Source of the DNA: Pseudacidovorax sp.
GTDB taxonomy: Bacteria; Pseudomonadota; Gammaproteobacteria; Burkholderiales; Burkholderiaceae_C
NCBI RefSeq assembly: GCF_017991995.1
Contig: NZ_JAGOPN010000012.1
Location: 1 to 64,000 of the forward strand
DNA: 64,000 bases
Reading direction: 5' to 3'
The notes below the pieces were generated by a model. That model saw only the letters and a program-made list of their open reading frames with translations. It searched no databases and was not told the DNA's origin. A program made the position numbers and the translations under genes. Of this stretch, positions 42,500 to 50,368 are shown piece after piece. Each line of letters begins with the position of its first letter. Positions within the stretch are counted from its first letter, which is position 1.

Positions 42500-42657
42500 A
42501 AGGTGTGAATGAATCCGCCGTGGCCGATCGGGCCGCCAAAACGCGCCCAATCAAGGCGCGCAGCGCAGCCATAGCTCGGGCTATGGCGAGCATTTGCAAC
42601 GCGGAGTGGGCGCGTTTTGGCAGGACGAGCGGGCATGACGCGTTCGTTCACACCCTT
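42500..42657. repeat. Nested inverted repeat between the BMP-type gene and guaD
   Basis: Three nested pairs around one centre. Outer: GGTGTGAATGAA (42502-42513) against TTCGTTCACACC (42643-42654), one mismatch. Middle: CCAAAACGCGCCCA (42536-42549) against TGGGCGCGTTTTGG (42607-42620), perfect over 14 bases. Inner hairpin: GCCATAGC (42568-42575) with GCTATGGC (42580-42587). There is no T run, so it is not an ordinary terminator. It could be a mobile repeat (MITE- or REP-like) or an RNA structure between the two genes. The outer arm ends three bases from the BMP-type stop codon. Confidence 0.75.
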
Positions 42658-43755
42658 TCAGGGCTCGACGCGGCCCTGCACGCCCTCGACCAGCCAGTTC
42701 ATCTTGAGGATCTGTCCGTCGTCCAGCGCCTGGCCGCGTGCGATCACGACACGGCCTTGGTTGTCGCGCACATCGGCGGCCACAGCACGGAAGGGCTGCA
42801 GCCGGCCGGCCGCGATGTCCTGCTGGCGCGCCATCACCTCGTCCTGCACCGCCTTGGGCACCTTGGGGCCGAAGTCGCCGACACGGATCATCCCTTCCTT
42901 GACGCCGCCCCAGGTGTCGGTGCTCTTCCAGCTGCCGTCGAGCACGGCCTTGGCGCGCTGGACGTAGTAGTCGCCCCAGCGGTGCGTGACCGCGACGATC
43001 TGCGCATCGGGCGCCACCTGGCGCATGTCGGAGTGATAGGCCACGGCCATCCGGCCACGCTCCTGCGCCGCCTTCATCACGGCGGAGGAGCCGGTGTGGA
43101 AGGCCAGCACGTCCGCGCCCTGGTCCATCAGCCGCATGGCGGCATCGCGCTCCAGCGCCGGGTCGAACCACTGGTTGAGCCACACGATCTTGACCTGCGC
43201 GGTGGGGTCGACCGAGCGCATGCCGAGCGTGAAGGCATTGATGCCCTGCAGCACCTCGGGAATCGGGAAGCCCGCCACATAGCCGGCGACATGCGACTTG
43301 CTCATGCGCCCCGCCGCCACGCCCGCCAGGTAGCGGCCTTCGTAGTAGCGCGCATTGGCCGTGGCTACGTTGTCGGCCCGCTGGTAGCCGGTGATCGATT
43401 CGAAGCGCACCTGCGGAAATTCGCGCGCCACGCGCATCGTCGGCGCCATGTAGCCGAAGCTGGGCGTGATGATGAGCTGGTTGCCCTGGCGTGCCAGGTC
43501 GCGGATGACGCGCTCGGCGTCGGGCCCTTCGGCCACGTTCTCGACATAGGTGGTCTTCACCTTGCCGGGCAGCGCCGCCTCGATGGCCTGGCGGCCCAGC
43601 TCATGCTGGTGCACCCACCCGGCGTCGCCCAGCGGTGCGACGTAGACGATGCCGATCTTCAGCGGCGCCTGCGACGGCGTCGGCTGGGCATGGGTGAAGG
43701 GGGAAGACAGAAAACAGCAGGCGGCCGCGAGCGCGGCTGCGAGGTTTTTGTACAT
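42658..43755 (-). CDS. BMP family ABC transporter substrate-binding protein
   Basis: Periplasmic binding protein of 365 residues: signal peptide ending near THAQ (residue 24), then the BMP/PnrA-like fold with KIGIVYVAPLGDAGWVHQH, LIITPSFGYMAPTMRVA and GRYLAGVAAGRMSKS. BMP proteins bind nucleosides or purines; its place ahead of guanine deaminase fits purine uptake. The ATPase and permease genes are not adjacent. A hairpin with a U tract lies directly before its start, which may influence expression. Confidence 0.9.
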   Translation of the reverse strand: MYKNLAAALAAACCFLSSPFTHAQPTPSQAPLKIGIVYVAPLGDAGWVHQHELGRQAIEAALPGKVKTTYVENVAEGPDAERVIRDLARQGNQLIITPSFGYMAPTMRVAREFPQVRFESITGYQRADNVATANARYYEGRYLAGVAAGRMSKSHVAGYVAGFPIPEVLQGINAFTLGMRSVDPTAQVKIVWLNQWFDPALERDAAMRLMDQGADVLAFHTGSSAVMKAAQERGRMAVAYHSDMRQVAPDAQIVAVTHRWGDYYVQRAKAVLDGSWKSTDTWGGVKEGMIRVGDFGPKVPKAVQDEVMARQQDIAAGRLQPFRAVAADVRDNQGRVVIARGQALDDGQILKMNWLVEGVQGRVEP

Positions 43756-43776
43756 GGTGTTCCTCTACATGGCCCC

Positions 43777-43815
43777 AAAAACGAAAACGCCGCGCAGCGG
43801 GGCGGCTGCGCGGCG
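43777..43815 (-). terminator. Hairpin with T run between ahpF and the BMP-type gene
   Basis: On the minus strand: an 11-base stem (43815-43805 with 43798-43788), 6-base loop, then TTTTCGTTTTT. It can end ahpF transcription. It also lies just 21 bases before the BMP-type start codon, and a -10-like TACAAT at 43826-43821 is directly in front of it, so it may instead be a leader hairpin of the BMP-type mRNA. Confidence 0.65.
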
Positions 43816-43894
43816 GGCGAATTGTAATGAGTGGACCGATTCCGGCCCCGGCGGGCGGGCTCTGCAGCGCCCGCCTCGGGCCCGCCGCCTGCGC

Positions 43895-45457
43895 TCAGGC
43901 AGCCACGGGCGCGCTGGTGCGGATCAGGTGGTCGAAGGCGCTGAGTGCCGCCTTCGCGCCCTCCCCCGCGGCAATGATGATCTGCTTGTACGGCACCGTG
44001 GTGCAGTCACCCGCAGCGAACACACCCGGCACCGAGGTCTGGCCCTTGGCGTCCACGATGATCTCGCCGTGGCGAGACAGCTCGACCGTGCCCTTGAGCC
44101 AGTCGGTGTTCGGCACCAGGCCGATCTGGATGAACACGCCTTCCAGGTCCACACGCTGCTCCTGGCCGGTCGCGCGATCCTTGTAGGTCAGGCCGTTCAC
44201 CTTGTCGGTGCCGGTGATGGATGTGGTCTGCGCGTTGGTCAGCACCGTCACGTTGGGCAAGCTGGCGAGCTTGCGCTGCAACACCGCATCGGCGCGCAAC
44301 TGGGTGTCGAACTCGATCAGCGTCACATGGCCCACGATGCCGGCCAGGTCGATGGCCGCCTCGACGCCGGAGTTGCCGCCGCCGATCACCGCCACGCGCT
44401 TGCCCTTGAACAGCGGGCCGTCGCAGTGCGGGCAGTAGGCCACGCCCTTGTTCTTGAACTCCTGCTCGCCCGGCACGTTGATGTTGCGCCAGCGGGCACC
44501 GGTCGACAGGATCACGGTCTTGGCCTTGAGCGTGGCGCCGCTTTCCATGCGCACTTCGATCAGGTCATTGCCCGGCACCAGCGCCGATGCACGCTGCAGG
44601 TTCATCACGTCCACGTCGTAATGGCGAACGTGCTCGTCCAGCGCCAGCGCGAAGTGCGGGCCTTGCGTCTCCTTGACGGAGATGAAGTTCTCGATGCCCA
44701 GCGTGTCCAGCACTTGGCCGCCGAAGCGCTCTGCCGCCACGCCGGTGCGGATGCCCTTGCGGGCCGCGTACACCGCTGCCGCAGCGCCTGCCGGGCCGCC
44801 GCCGACGATCAGCACGTCGAAGGCTTCCTTTGCGCTGAGCTTCTTGGCCTCGCGCTCGACGCCGCTGGTGTCGATCTTGGCCAGGATCTCTTCCAGACTC
44901 ATGCGCCCCGAGCCGAACATCTGGCCGTTCATGAACACGGTGGGCACGCCCATGATCTGGCGGTCCTCGATCTCCTTCTGGAAGGTGCCGCCTTCGATCA
45001 TGGTGGTCTTGATGCGCGGGTTCTGCACGGCCATCAGGTTCAGGGCCTGCACCACGTCCGGGCAGTTGTGGCAGGTAAGCGAAACGTAGACCTCGAATTC
45101 GAAGTCGCCGTCGAGTTGCTTGATCTGGTCGAGGATGGCCTGCTCCACCTTGGGCGGATAGCCGCCCTGCTGCAGCATCGCCAGGATCAGCGAGGTGAAT
45201 TCATGACCCATGGGCAGGCCGGCAAAGCGCGGGCCGTCGGTCTGGCCAGGCTTGTTGATCGAGAACGAGGGCTTGCGGTCATTGCTCTCGGCGTGGTCGA
45301 TCACGGTGACCAGCTTCGACGTGCTGGCGATGTCCTGGAGCAACTCGCGCGTCTGTGCCGACGCCGGCGAGTCGTCCAGCGCAGCCACGATCTCGATGGG
45401 CTGGGAAATGCGCTCCAGGTAGCTGGAAAGCTGGGCTTTGGTGGCGGCGTCAAGCAT
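43895..45457 (-). CDS. ahpF: Alkyl hydroperoxide reductase subunit F
   Basis: FAD and NAD(P)H enzyme that re-reduces AhpC; 520 residues. N-terminal double thioredoxin domain with Cys129-Cys132 (CHNC), an FAD domain starting [21 protein letters not shown], the redox pair Cys342-Cys345 (CPHC), and the NAD domain [16 protein letters not shown], closing with [15 protein letters not shown]. It matches enterobacterial AhpF in every motif. It is downstream of ahpC, but a terminator lies between, so it probably has its own promoter or depends on read-through. Confidence 0.96.
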   Translation of the reverse strand: MLDAATKAQLSSYLERISQPIEIVAALDDSPASAQTRELLQDIASTSKLVTVIDHAESNDRKPSFSINKPGQTDGPRFAGLPMGHEFTSLILAMLQQGGYPPKVEQAILDQIKQLDGDFEFEVYVSLTCHNCPDVVQALNLMAVQNPRIKTTMIEGGTFQKEIEDRQIMGVPTVFMNGQMFGSGRMSLEEILAKIDTSGVEREAKKLSAKEAFDVLIVGGGPAGAAAAVYAARKGIRTGVAAERFGGQVLDTLGIENFISVKETQGPHFALALDEHVRHYDVDVMNLQRASALVPGNDLIEVRMESGATLKAKTVILSTGARWRNINVPGEQEFKNKGVAYCPHCDGPLFKGKRVAVIGGGNSGVEAAIDLAGIVGHVTLIEFDTQLRADAVLQRKLASLPNVTVLTNAQTTSITGTDKVNGLTYKDRATGQEQRVDLEGVFIQIGLVPNTDWLKGTVELSRHGEIIVDAKGQTSVPGVFAAGDCTTVPYKQIIIAAGEGAKAALSAFDHLIRTSAPVAA

Positions 45458-45562
45458 GGCGGTGTCTTTCTGGCGTTCGGGTCTTCAATGGGAGATGGGC
45501 CTCGGGGCGTTGGCCCGACGGCGGGGCTCGTCTCCAGCATCTAGGGACGGGCCGGCAATAAA

Positions 45563-45597
45563 AAAGCCCGAGTCACAAGGGTGCCCCGGGCTCGGGG
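45563..45597 (-). terminator. Terminator between ahpC and ahpF (minus strand)
   Basis: On the minus strand: stem AGCCCG with CGGGCT (or the alternative CCCGAG with CTCGGG), then TTTTTTATT. It would limit read-through from ahpC into ahpF, a common way to make more AhpC than AhpF. Confidence 0.7.
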
Positions 45598-45709
45598 GCA
45601 GCTGCTGCGCAGCCGCCCGGCAGGCAGGTTCAGGCGTGCGCCGTCCATCCCTCCACAGCGGAGAGCATCTGGTACGGGAAGCCTGACGCCAGCCGGGCGA
45701 AGGGCATGC

Positions 45710-46273
45710 TCAGATCTTGCCGACCAGGTCGAAGGAAGGCTTCAGGGTGGCGGCGCCTTCTTCCCACTTGGCGGGGCAGACTTCGCCGGGGTGGGCAGCG
45801 ACGTACTGCGCGGCCTTGACCTTGCGCAGCAGGTCCTTGGCGTCACGGCCGATGCCTTCGGCGGTGATTTCCAGCGCCTGGATCACGCCTTGCGGGTCGA
45901 CGATGAAGGTGCCGCGGTTGGCCAGGCCCTGGTCTTCACGCAGCACTTCGAAGTTGCGGCTGATGGCCAGCGTGGGGTCGCCGATCATCGTGTACTTGAT
46001 CTTGCCGATGGTCTCGGACGAGTCGTGCCAGGCCTTGTGGGTGAAGTGGGTGTCGGTCGAGACCGAGTAGATCTCCACGCCCATCTTCTGGAACTCGGCG
46101 TAGTGGTCGGCCACGTCGCCCAGCTCGGTCGGGCACACGAAGGTGAAGTCGGCCGGGTAGAAGAAGAAGACGGACCACTTGCCCTTGACGTCGTCGCTGG
46201 AGACGTCGACGAACTTGCCGTCCTTGTAAGCGGTGGCCTTGAAGGGCTTGATTTCGGTGTTGATCACGGACAT
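45710..46273 (-). CDS. ahpC: Alkyl hydroperoxide reductase subunit C (peroxiredoxin)
   Basis: Typical 2-Cys peroxiredoxin that reduces hydrogen peroxide and organic peroxides; 187 residues. The peroxidatic Cys47 is in FTFVCPTE and the resolving Cys166 in EVCPAKW. The start [13 protein letters not shown] is the family start, so ATG 46273 is used. Its product is recycled by AhpF encoded downstream. The upstream region holds an OxyR-like site and a -10 (TATACT). bfr is divergent. Confidence 0.96.
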   Translation of the reverse strand: MSVINTEIKPFKATAYKDGKFVDVSSDDVKGKWSVFFFYPADFTFVCPTELGDVADHYAEFQKMGVEIYSVSTDTHFTHKAWHDSSETIGKIKYTMIGDPTLAISRNFEVLREDQGLANRGTFIVDPQGVIQALEITAEGIGRDAKDLLRKVKAAQYVAAHPGEVCPAKWEEGAATLKPSFDLVGKI

Positions 46274-46313
46274 GTGCGGTTCCTCTTGAGGTCGAAAAAA
46301 CTTGCGAGGCTCT

Positions 46314-46319
46314 AGTATA
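46314..46319 (-). promoter_or_regulatory. ahpC: Candidate ahpC -10 box
   Basis: TATACT on the minus strand, 40 bases before the ahpC start. The matching -35 position falls at the edge of the OxyR-like site, as expected for an OxyR-activated promoter with a weak -35. Confidence 0.5.
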
Positions 46320-46340
46320 TGCATGAGCTAAAGGAAATTG

Positions 46341-46377
46341 ATAGATAAACACTATCGATCGGGATCCCTGTAGCTAT
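46341..46377. promoter_or_regulatory. ahpC: OxyR-like binding site upstream of ahpC
   Basis: The pattern ATAG-N7-CTAT-N7-GATC-N7-CTAT matches the spacing of the OxyR tetramer consensus (ATAG-N7-CTAT twice, 7 apart). The first half (46341-46355) is perfect in the fixed bases; the second has CTAT and two of four bases in the other quarter. It lies 68 bases upstream of ahpC, between ahpC and bfr. Confidence 0.55.
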
Positions 46378-46526
46378 GACGAAGTCGGTGTGCGCGGCCC
46401 GACCGATACGAACGCCTCTCACGATCAAACGCATGCAGACCAGACCGGCCGGGTCTTGCCTTGTGGGCACTGGAGAGCGCCCGCACAATCCGCCACTTCG
46501 GGACCCTCCGGTCCGAGGACGAGAAC

Positions 46527-47003
46527 ATGCAAGGCGATCTCCAGGTCATCGATCATCTCCAGGCCCAGCTCAAGATCGAGTTGACGGCCATCAACCAGTA
46601 CTTCCTTCATTACCGGATGCTCAAGCATTGGGGCTTCGACAAGCTGGCGAAGAAGGAATATTCCGAATCCATCGAAGCCATGAAGCACGCGGACAAGTTG
46701 ATGGACCGCATCTTCATGCTGGACGGCCTGCCGAACCTGCAGGACCTGGGCAAGCTCAACGTGGGCGAGGACGTGCCCGAGATCCTCGACTGCGATCTGC
46801 GCACCGAGCAGGGCTCGCAGGCCACGCTCAAGGCTGGCATCGCCTACTGCGAGTCGGTCCGCGACTTCGTCTCTCGCGACCTGCTGGAGGACATCCTGGA
46901 AGACGCCGAAGAGCAGATCGACTTCCTGGAAACGCAGATCGATCTGGTCGGCAAGGTGGGCCTGCAGAACTATCTGCAGTCGCAGATGGGCGACGCCGGC
47001 TGA
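46527..47003 (+). CDS. bfr: Bacterioferritin
   Basis: Haem-containing iron-storage ferritin of 158 residues. The ferroxidase ligands lie in [31 protein letters not shown] (with E-x-x-x-H) and [19 protein letters not shown] Met (near residue 52, [11 protein letters not shown]) matches the usual haem ligand position. ATG 46527 starts [11 protein letters not shown], the family start. It is divergent from ahpC, linking iron storage to peroxide defence. Bfd, which helps release this iron, is encoded 8 kb further on. Confidence 0.95.
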   Translation: MQGDLQVIDHLQAQLKIELTAINQYFLHYRMLKHWGFDKLAKKEYSESIEAMKHADKLMDRIFMLDGLPNLQDLGKLNVGEDVPEILDCDLRTEQGSQATLKAGIAYCESVRDFVSRDLLEDILEDAEEQIDFLETQIDLVGKVGLQNYLQSQMGDAG

Positions 47004-47046
47004 GATTACCGTTCTTACGGCGACACGATTCGCCGATCTTTTCATC

Positions 47047-47070
47047 AAGGGCCCCGCGTGGGCCCTTTCT
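47047..47070 (+). terminator. Terminator after bfr
   Basis: 8-base stem AAGGGCCC with GGGCCCTT, loop CGCGT, followed by TCT. The T run is short but the stem is strong. Confidence 0.65.
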
Positions 47071-47174
47071 GCTTCATGAAACTTTACCTGCTCCGGATGC
47101 TTTCTATTTGATAGCAACAGGCGGCCGCGGGGCGAGCGATATACCTCAAGATCGGTATCCAGCGCAAAAATTCA

Positions 47175-47193
47175 AATAACATCGATTCTCATT
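47175..47193 (+). promoter_or_regulatory. Fur-like box before the PepSY gene
   Basis: The right half ATTCTCATT (47185-47193) equals the conserved Fur half-site; the left half is weaker. A -10-like TAGAAT (47202-47207) lies nine bases downstream and the start codon 11 bases after that. Iron-dependent repression of the five-gene unit downstream is inferred. Confidence 0.55.
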
Positions 47194-47218
47194 TGCGCCC
47201 ATAGAATCCGCGGCGCCG

Positions 47219-47863
47219 ATGACACCTCCCGCCTCTTCCGCCCGCCGCGCCTGCTGGCTCAAGACCCTGCATGAATGGCACTGGGTGAGTTCGGCCTTGT
47301 GCCTGGTGGGCATGCTGCTGTTCAGCCTCACGGGCATCACGCTCAACCATGCGGCGGACATCGAAGCCAGGCCGAACGTCGTCCATCGGACAGCCACCTT
47401 GCCGCCGACGCTGCGCGGCGCCTTGCGGCAGCAGCAGGCTGAAGTCGACGGCCAGCACCACGGCCGCGCCCCCGCGCCAGCCGCCCTGGCGGCATGGCTG
47501 AAGTCGCAGTGGGCCATCGACGCCGGCGGGCACGAGGCCGAATGGTCGGCCGACGAGTTCTACCTGTCCCTGCCCCGACCGGGCGGCGATGCGTGGGTGC
47601 GCATCGCGCTGGACGACGGCAGCGCCGAATACGAACGGACCGATCGCGGCTGGATCGCCTACCTCAACGACCTGCACAAGGGGCGCCACACCGGGCCGGC
47701 GTGGCAGTGGTTCATCGACGTGTTCGCTGGCGCGGCCCTCCTCTTCTCGCTGACGGGCCTGCTCATCCTGAAGATGCATGCGGGCCGCCGCCCCTTCACG
47801 TGGCCGATGGTCGGTCTGGGTCTGCTCGCGCCTCTGCTGCTGGCATTGCTGCTCATCCATTGA
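47219..47863 (+). CDS. PepSY-associated transmembrane protein
   Basis: Inner-membrane protein of 214 residues with three hydrophobic segments: about 23-40 (VSSALCLVGMLLFSLTGITL), 166-186 (FAGAALLFSLTGLLIL) and 196-213. Histidines flank the first two (LHEWHWVSS, LNHAAD; DLHKGRHTG, KMHAG) and could bind haem, as in PepSY proteins such as the siderophore reductase FoxB. The loop between is a PepSY-like periplasmic domain. First gene of a five-gene unit under a Fur-like box; I infer transfer of electrons across the membrane to iron. Confidence 0.75.
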   Translation: MTPPASSARRACWLKTLHEWHWVSSALCLVGMLLFSLTGITLNHAADIEARPNVVHRTATLPPTLRGALRQQQAEVDGQHHGRAPAPAALAAWLKSQWAIDAGGHEAEWSADEFYLSLPRPGGDAWVRIALDDGSAEYERTDRGWIAYLNDLHKGRHTGPAWQWFIDVFAGAALLFSLTGLLILKMHAGRRPFTWPMVGLGLLAPLLLALLLIH

Positions 47864-47910
47864 CCGACTCGCCACCGCCTTTTCCTCGCTTCTCTTTCAA
47901 AGGACGCTCC

Positions 47911-48444
47911 GTGCAGCTTCGCTATCCCCTTGCGCCTCTCACCTTGTCGATGCTGTTCGCCGGCCCGGCCGCAGCTGCCGGGCTCGGTGTCAACATCGAG
48001 ATCCCGCGCCTTTCCGTGTCCGAGTACCACCGGCCCTATGTGGCGGCGTGGATCGAGCGGCCCGACAACACCGTGGCCACGACGCTGGCCGTCTGGTACG
48101 ACGTGCGCACCCGCGCCAACAACCCCGAGGGCGAAGGCACCAAGTGGCTCAAGGATCTGCGCCAATGGTGGCGGCGCACGGGCCGCGAGCTGTCGGTGCC
48201 CATCGATGGCGTGACCGGCGCCACCAAGCCGGCAGGGCGCCATGCGCTCGCCTTCACCGAAGGCAGCAAGCCGCTTGGCCAACTGGCGCCCGGCAGCTAC
48301 AGGCTTGTCGTCGAGGCTGCCCGCGAGGTCGGCGGCCGCGAGGTGGTGACCGTCCCCTTCCAGTGGCCGCCCGCGAAGGCCGAGCAGGCGGGCGCCGCCG
48401 GCAAGGAAGAGTTGGGCGAGATCAGGCTCGAGCTCAAGCCCTGA
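47911..48444 (+). CDS. DUF2271 exported protein with ApbE flavinylation motif
   Basis: Exported protein of 177 residues. Signal peptide with cleavage near AAA-GLG (about residue 24), then the DUF2271 domain (VNIEIPRLSVSEYHRPYVAAWIE is its hallmark region). Residues 99-105, DGVTGAT, fit the D-x-x-T/S-G-A-T/S motif on which ApbE places FMN, with Thr105 the likely linkage. An apbE gene is two genes downstream. GTG 47911 has AAAGGA before it. Known DUF2271 proteins are linked to flavin-based redox in the periplasm; electron transfer to ferric siderophore is my inference. Confidence 0.78.
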   Translation: MQLRYPLAPLTLSMLFAGPAAAAGLGVNIEIPRLSVSEYHRPYVAAWIERPDNTVATTLAVWYDVRTRANNPEGEGTKWLKDLRQWWRRTGRELSVPIDGVTGATKPAGRHALAFTEGSKPLGQLAPGSYRLVVEAAREVGGREVVTVPFQWPPAKAEQAGAAGKEELGEIRLELKP

Positions 48445-48485
48445 CCGATTGCCAACTGATCCCTGCCCTTCTCTGGAGCCCTTTC

Positions 48486-49289
48486 ATGCGAATTCCCTTC
48501 CGCCTTGCGACCCTTGCCCTGGGCCTCTGCGCCGCCGTCGCCGCCCAGGCCCACAACCTCTGGCTGCTGCCCTCCACCACCGTCCTGTCCAAGCCCGACT
48601 GGGTGACAGTGGACGGTGCCGTCTCCAACGACCTGTTCGTCGCCAACCATTTCCCGCTCAACCTCGACAACCTGCAGGTCACGGGCCCCGACGGCGCAGC
48701 CGTCAAGCCCGAGAACCTGGCCAGGCTCAAGTACCGCAGCGTGTTCGACCTGAACCTCGCGCAGTCGGGCACCTACCGTATTGCCGTGATCAACAGCGGC
48801 GTCTTCGCCAGCTGGAAGGACAAGGCCACCGGCCAGCCCCGCCGTGCGCGCGGCACGGCCGAGACCATCGGCCGCGAGATCCCCGCGGATGCGCAGGACG
48901 TCGCAGTCACGCAGTCGCTGGGCCGCGTGGAAACCTTCGTCTCGGTGGGCAAGCCGACGGCACTCAAGCCGGCGGGCCAGGGACTCGAACTCGTGGCAAC
49001 GGGCAGCGCCACCGACCACGCCAAGGGCGAAAAATCCGCGTTCACGCTGCTGCTCGACGGCCAGCCAGCGGCGGGACTGGAGGTGACAGTCACGCAAGGC
49101 AACACCGTCTACCGCGACAAGCTGAATGAAACGACCGTCAAGACCGATGCGCAGGGGCGGTTCGACGTCACCTGGCCCGCGGCCGGCATGTACTGGCTGG
49201 AAGCGAGCACGCGCGATACCAAGACCTCGCTGCCGCAGGCCAAGGAACGGCGGCTGAGCTACGCGGCCACGCTCGAAGTCCTGCCCTGA
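48486..49289 (+). CDS. DUF4198 exported protein
   Basis: Periplasmic protein of 267 residues. Signal peptide ending AAQA, so that the mature protein would begin HNLWLLPS with a free N-terminal histidine. The C-terminal third (VTVTQGNTVYRDK, then TDAQGRFDVTWPAAGMYWLEA) has an Ig-like or carboxypeptidase-regulatory-like pattern. DUF4198 proteins often accompany metal uptake genes and may bind metal; this is not proven. It sits between the DUF2271 and apbE genes. Confidence 0.78.
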   Translation: MRIPFRLATLALGLCAAVAAQAHNLWLLPSTTVLSKPDWVTVDGAVSNDLFVANHFPLNLDNLQVTGPDGAAVKPENLARLKYRSVFDLNLAQSGTYRIAVINSGVFASWKDKATGQPRRARGTAETIGREIPADAQDVAVTQSLGRVETFVSVGKPTALKPAGQGLELVATGSATDHAKGEKSAFTLLLDGQPAAGLEVTVTQGNTVYRDKLNETTVKTDAQGRFDVTWPAAGMYWLEASTRDTKTSLPQAKERRLSYAATLEVLP

Positions 49290-49291
49290 GC

Positions 49292-50368
49292 GTGAGCAGC
49301 CCATCATCCACCGAGCGCAACCGCATGGCCGGGATGCCTGCGCTGTCCTTCGCCCGCTGGCAGGCCGGCGGCTACGCGCAGGTGCGCATGCCCCGAGCGG
49401 CCGACCCTGCGCGACTGCAGGCGCTGTCGGGCCAGACCATGGGCACCCACTGGTCGCTCCGGCTGGACAACCCGCGGATGCTGCCGCGGGGCGACGTGTG
49501 TGCGGCGGTCGAGGCGGTGCTGGCGGATGTCGTTGCGCAGATGAGCCATTGGGTGAGGGATTCCGCACTCGGCCGCTTCAATGACGCACCACCCGGCAGC
49601 TGGCACGCGCTGCCGGAAGGGCTCGCCCAGGTGCTCGGTCGTGCCCTCCAATGGGCGAAGGCAAGCGGTGGCGCCTTCGATCCGACGCTGGGCGCGTTGG
49701 TCGCGGCCTGGGGTTTCGGGCCGGACGCCAGCGCCTCGCCCGCATGGCCGGACCCGCACACACTGGCGACGGCCCGCGAACGCTGCGGCTGGCACCGGCT
49801 CGATCTGCGGAGCGACGAGGGTGGCAGATCGGCCAGACAGCCCGGCAGCCTGAGACTGGACCTGTCCGGCATCGCCAAGGGCCATGCCGTGGACCGCGTC
49901 GCCGAGGCGCTCGCGGCCATGGGACTGCGGGACTTCCTCTTCGAGATCGGCGGCGAGCTGATCGCCCGCGGTCAACGCCCGGACGGACAGCCGTGGCGGG
50001 TGCAGGTCGCCGCCGCTGCCACGGATGCCCAGGCGCCGCTGCTGCTGCCATTGCGCGACGAAGCCGTGGCCACCTCGGGCGATCACTGGCATGTGCGGGA
50101 GCACGCGGGGCGGCACTGGTCGCACACGCTCGATCCCCGCACGGGCAAGCCGGTCGGCCACGCCCTGGCCGCGGTGACCGTGGTGCACCCCGCCTGCATG
50201 GATGCGGATGCGCTGGCCACGCTGCTCACGGTCATGGGCCCCGAGGAGGGGTTGGCCTTCGCCGACCTGCATCAGGTGGCCGCGCTCTTCACCGAGCGCA
50301 AGCCGGATGGCACGCTGCGCCGGCTGGCCAGCCGGTGCTGGCGCTTCGGCATCGGCGCAGCTTCGTGA
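49292..50368 (+). CDS. apbE: FAD:protein FMN transferase (ApbE family)
   Basis: Attaches FMN from FAD to Thr or Ser in target proteins. 358 residues with MGTHWSLRLD, LSGIAKGHAVDRVAEAL, FEIGGELIARGQRPDG, SHTLDPRTGKPVG and CMDADALATLLTVMG, which include the magnesium-binding aspartates. No signal peptide or lipobox is visible at the GTG start (49292; ATG 49325 is an alternative), so it looks cytosolic. The nearby DUF2271 protein is its probable target. It overlaps the next gene by four bases. Confidence 0.9.
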   Translation: MSSPSSTERNRMAGMPALSFARWQAGGYAQVRMPRAADPARLQALSGQTMGTHWSLRLDNPRMLPRGDVCAAVEAVLADVVAQMSHWVRDSALGRFNDAPPGSWHALPEGLAQVLGRALQWAKASGGAFDPTLGALVAAWGFGPDASASPAWPDPHTLATARERCGWHRLDLRSDEGGRSARQPGSLRLDLSGIAKGHAVDRVAEALAAMGLRDFLFEIGGELIARGQRPDGQPWRVQVAAAATDAQAPLLLPLRDEAVATSGDHWHVREHAGRHWSHTLDPRTGKPVGHALAAVTVVHPACMDADALATLLTVMGPEEGLAFADLHQVAALFTERKPDGTLRRLASRCWRFGIGAAS

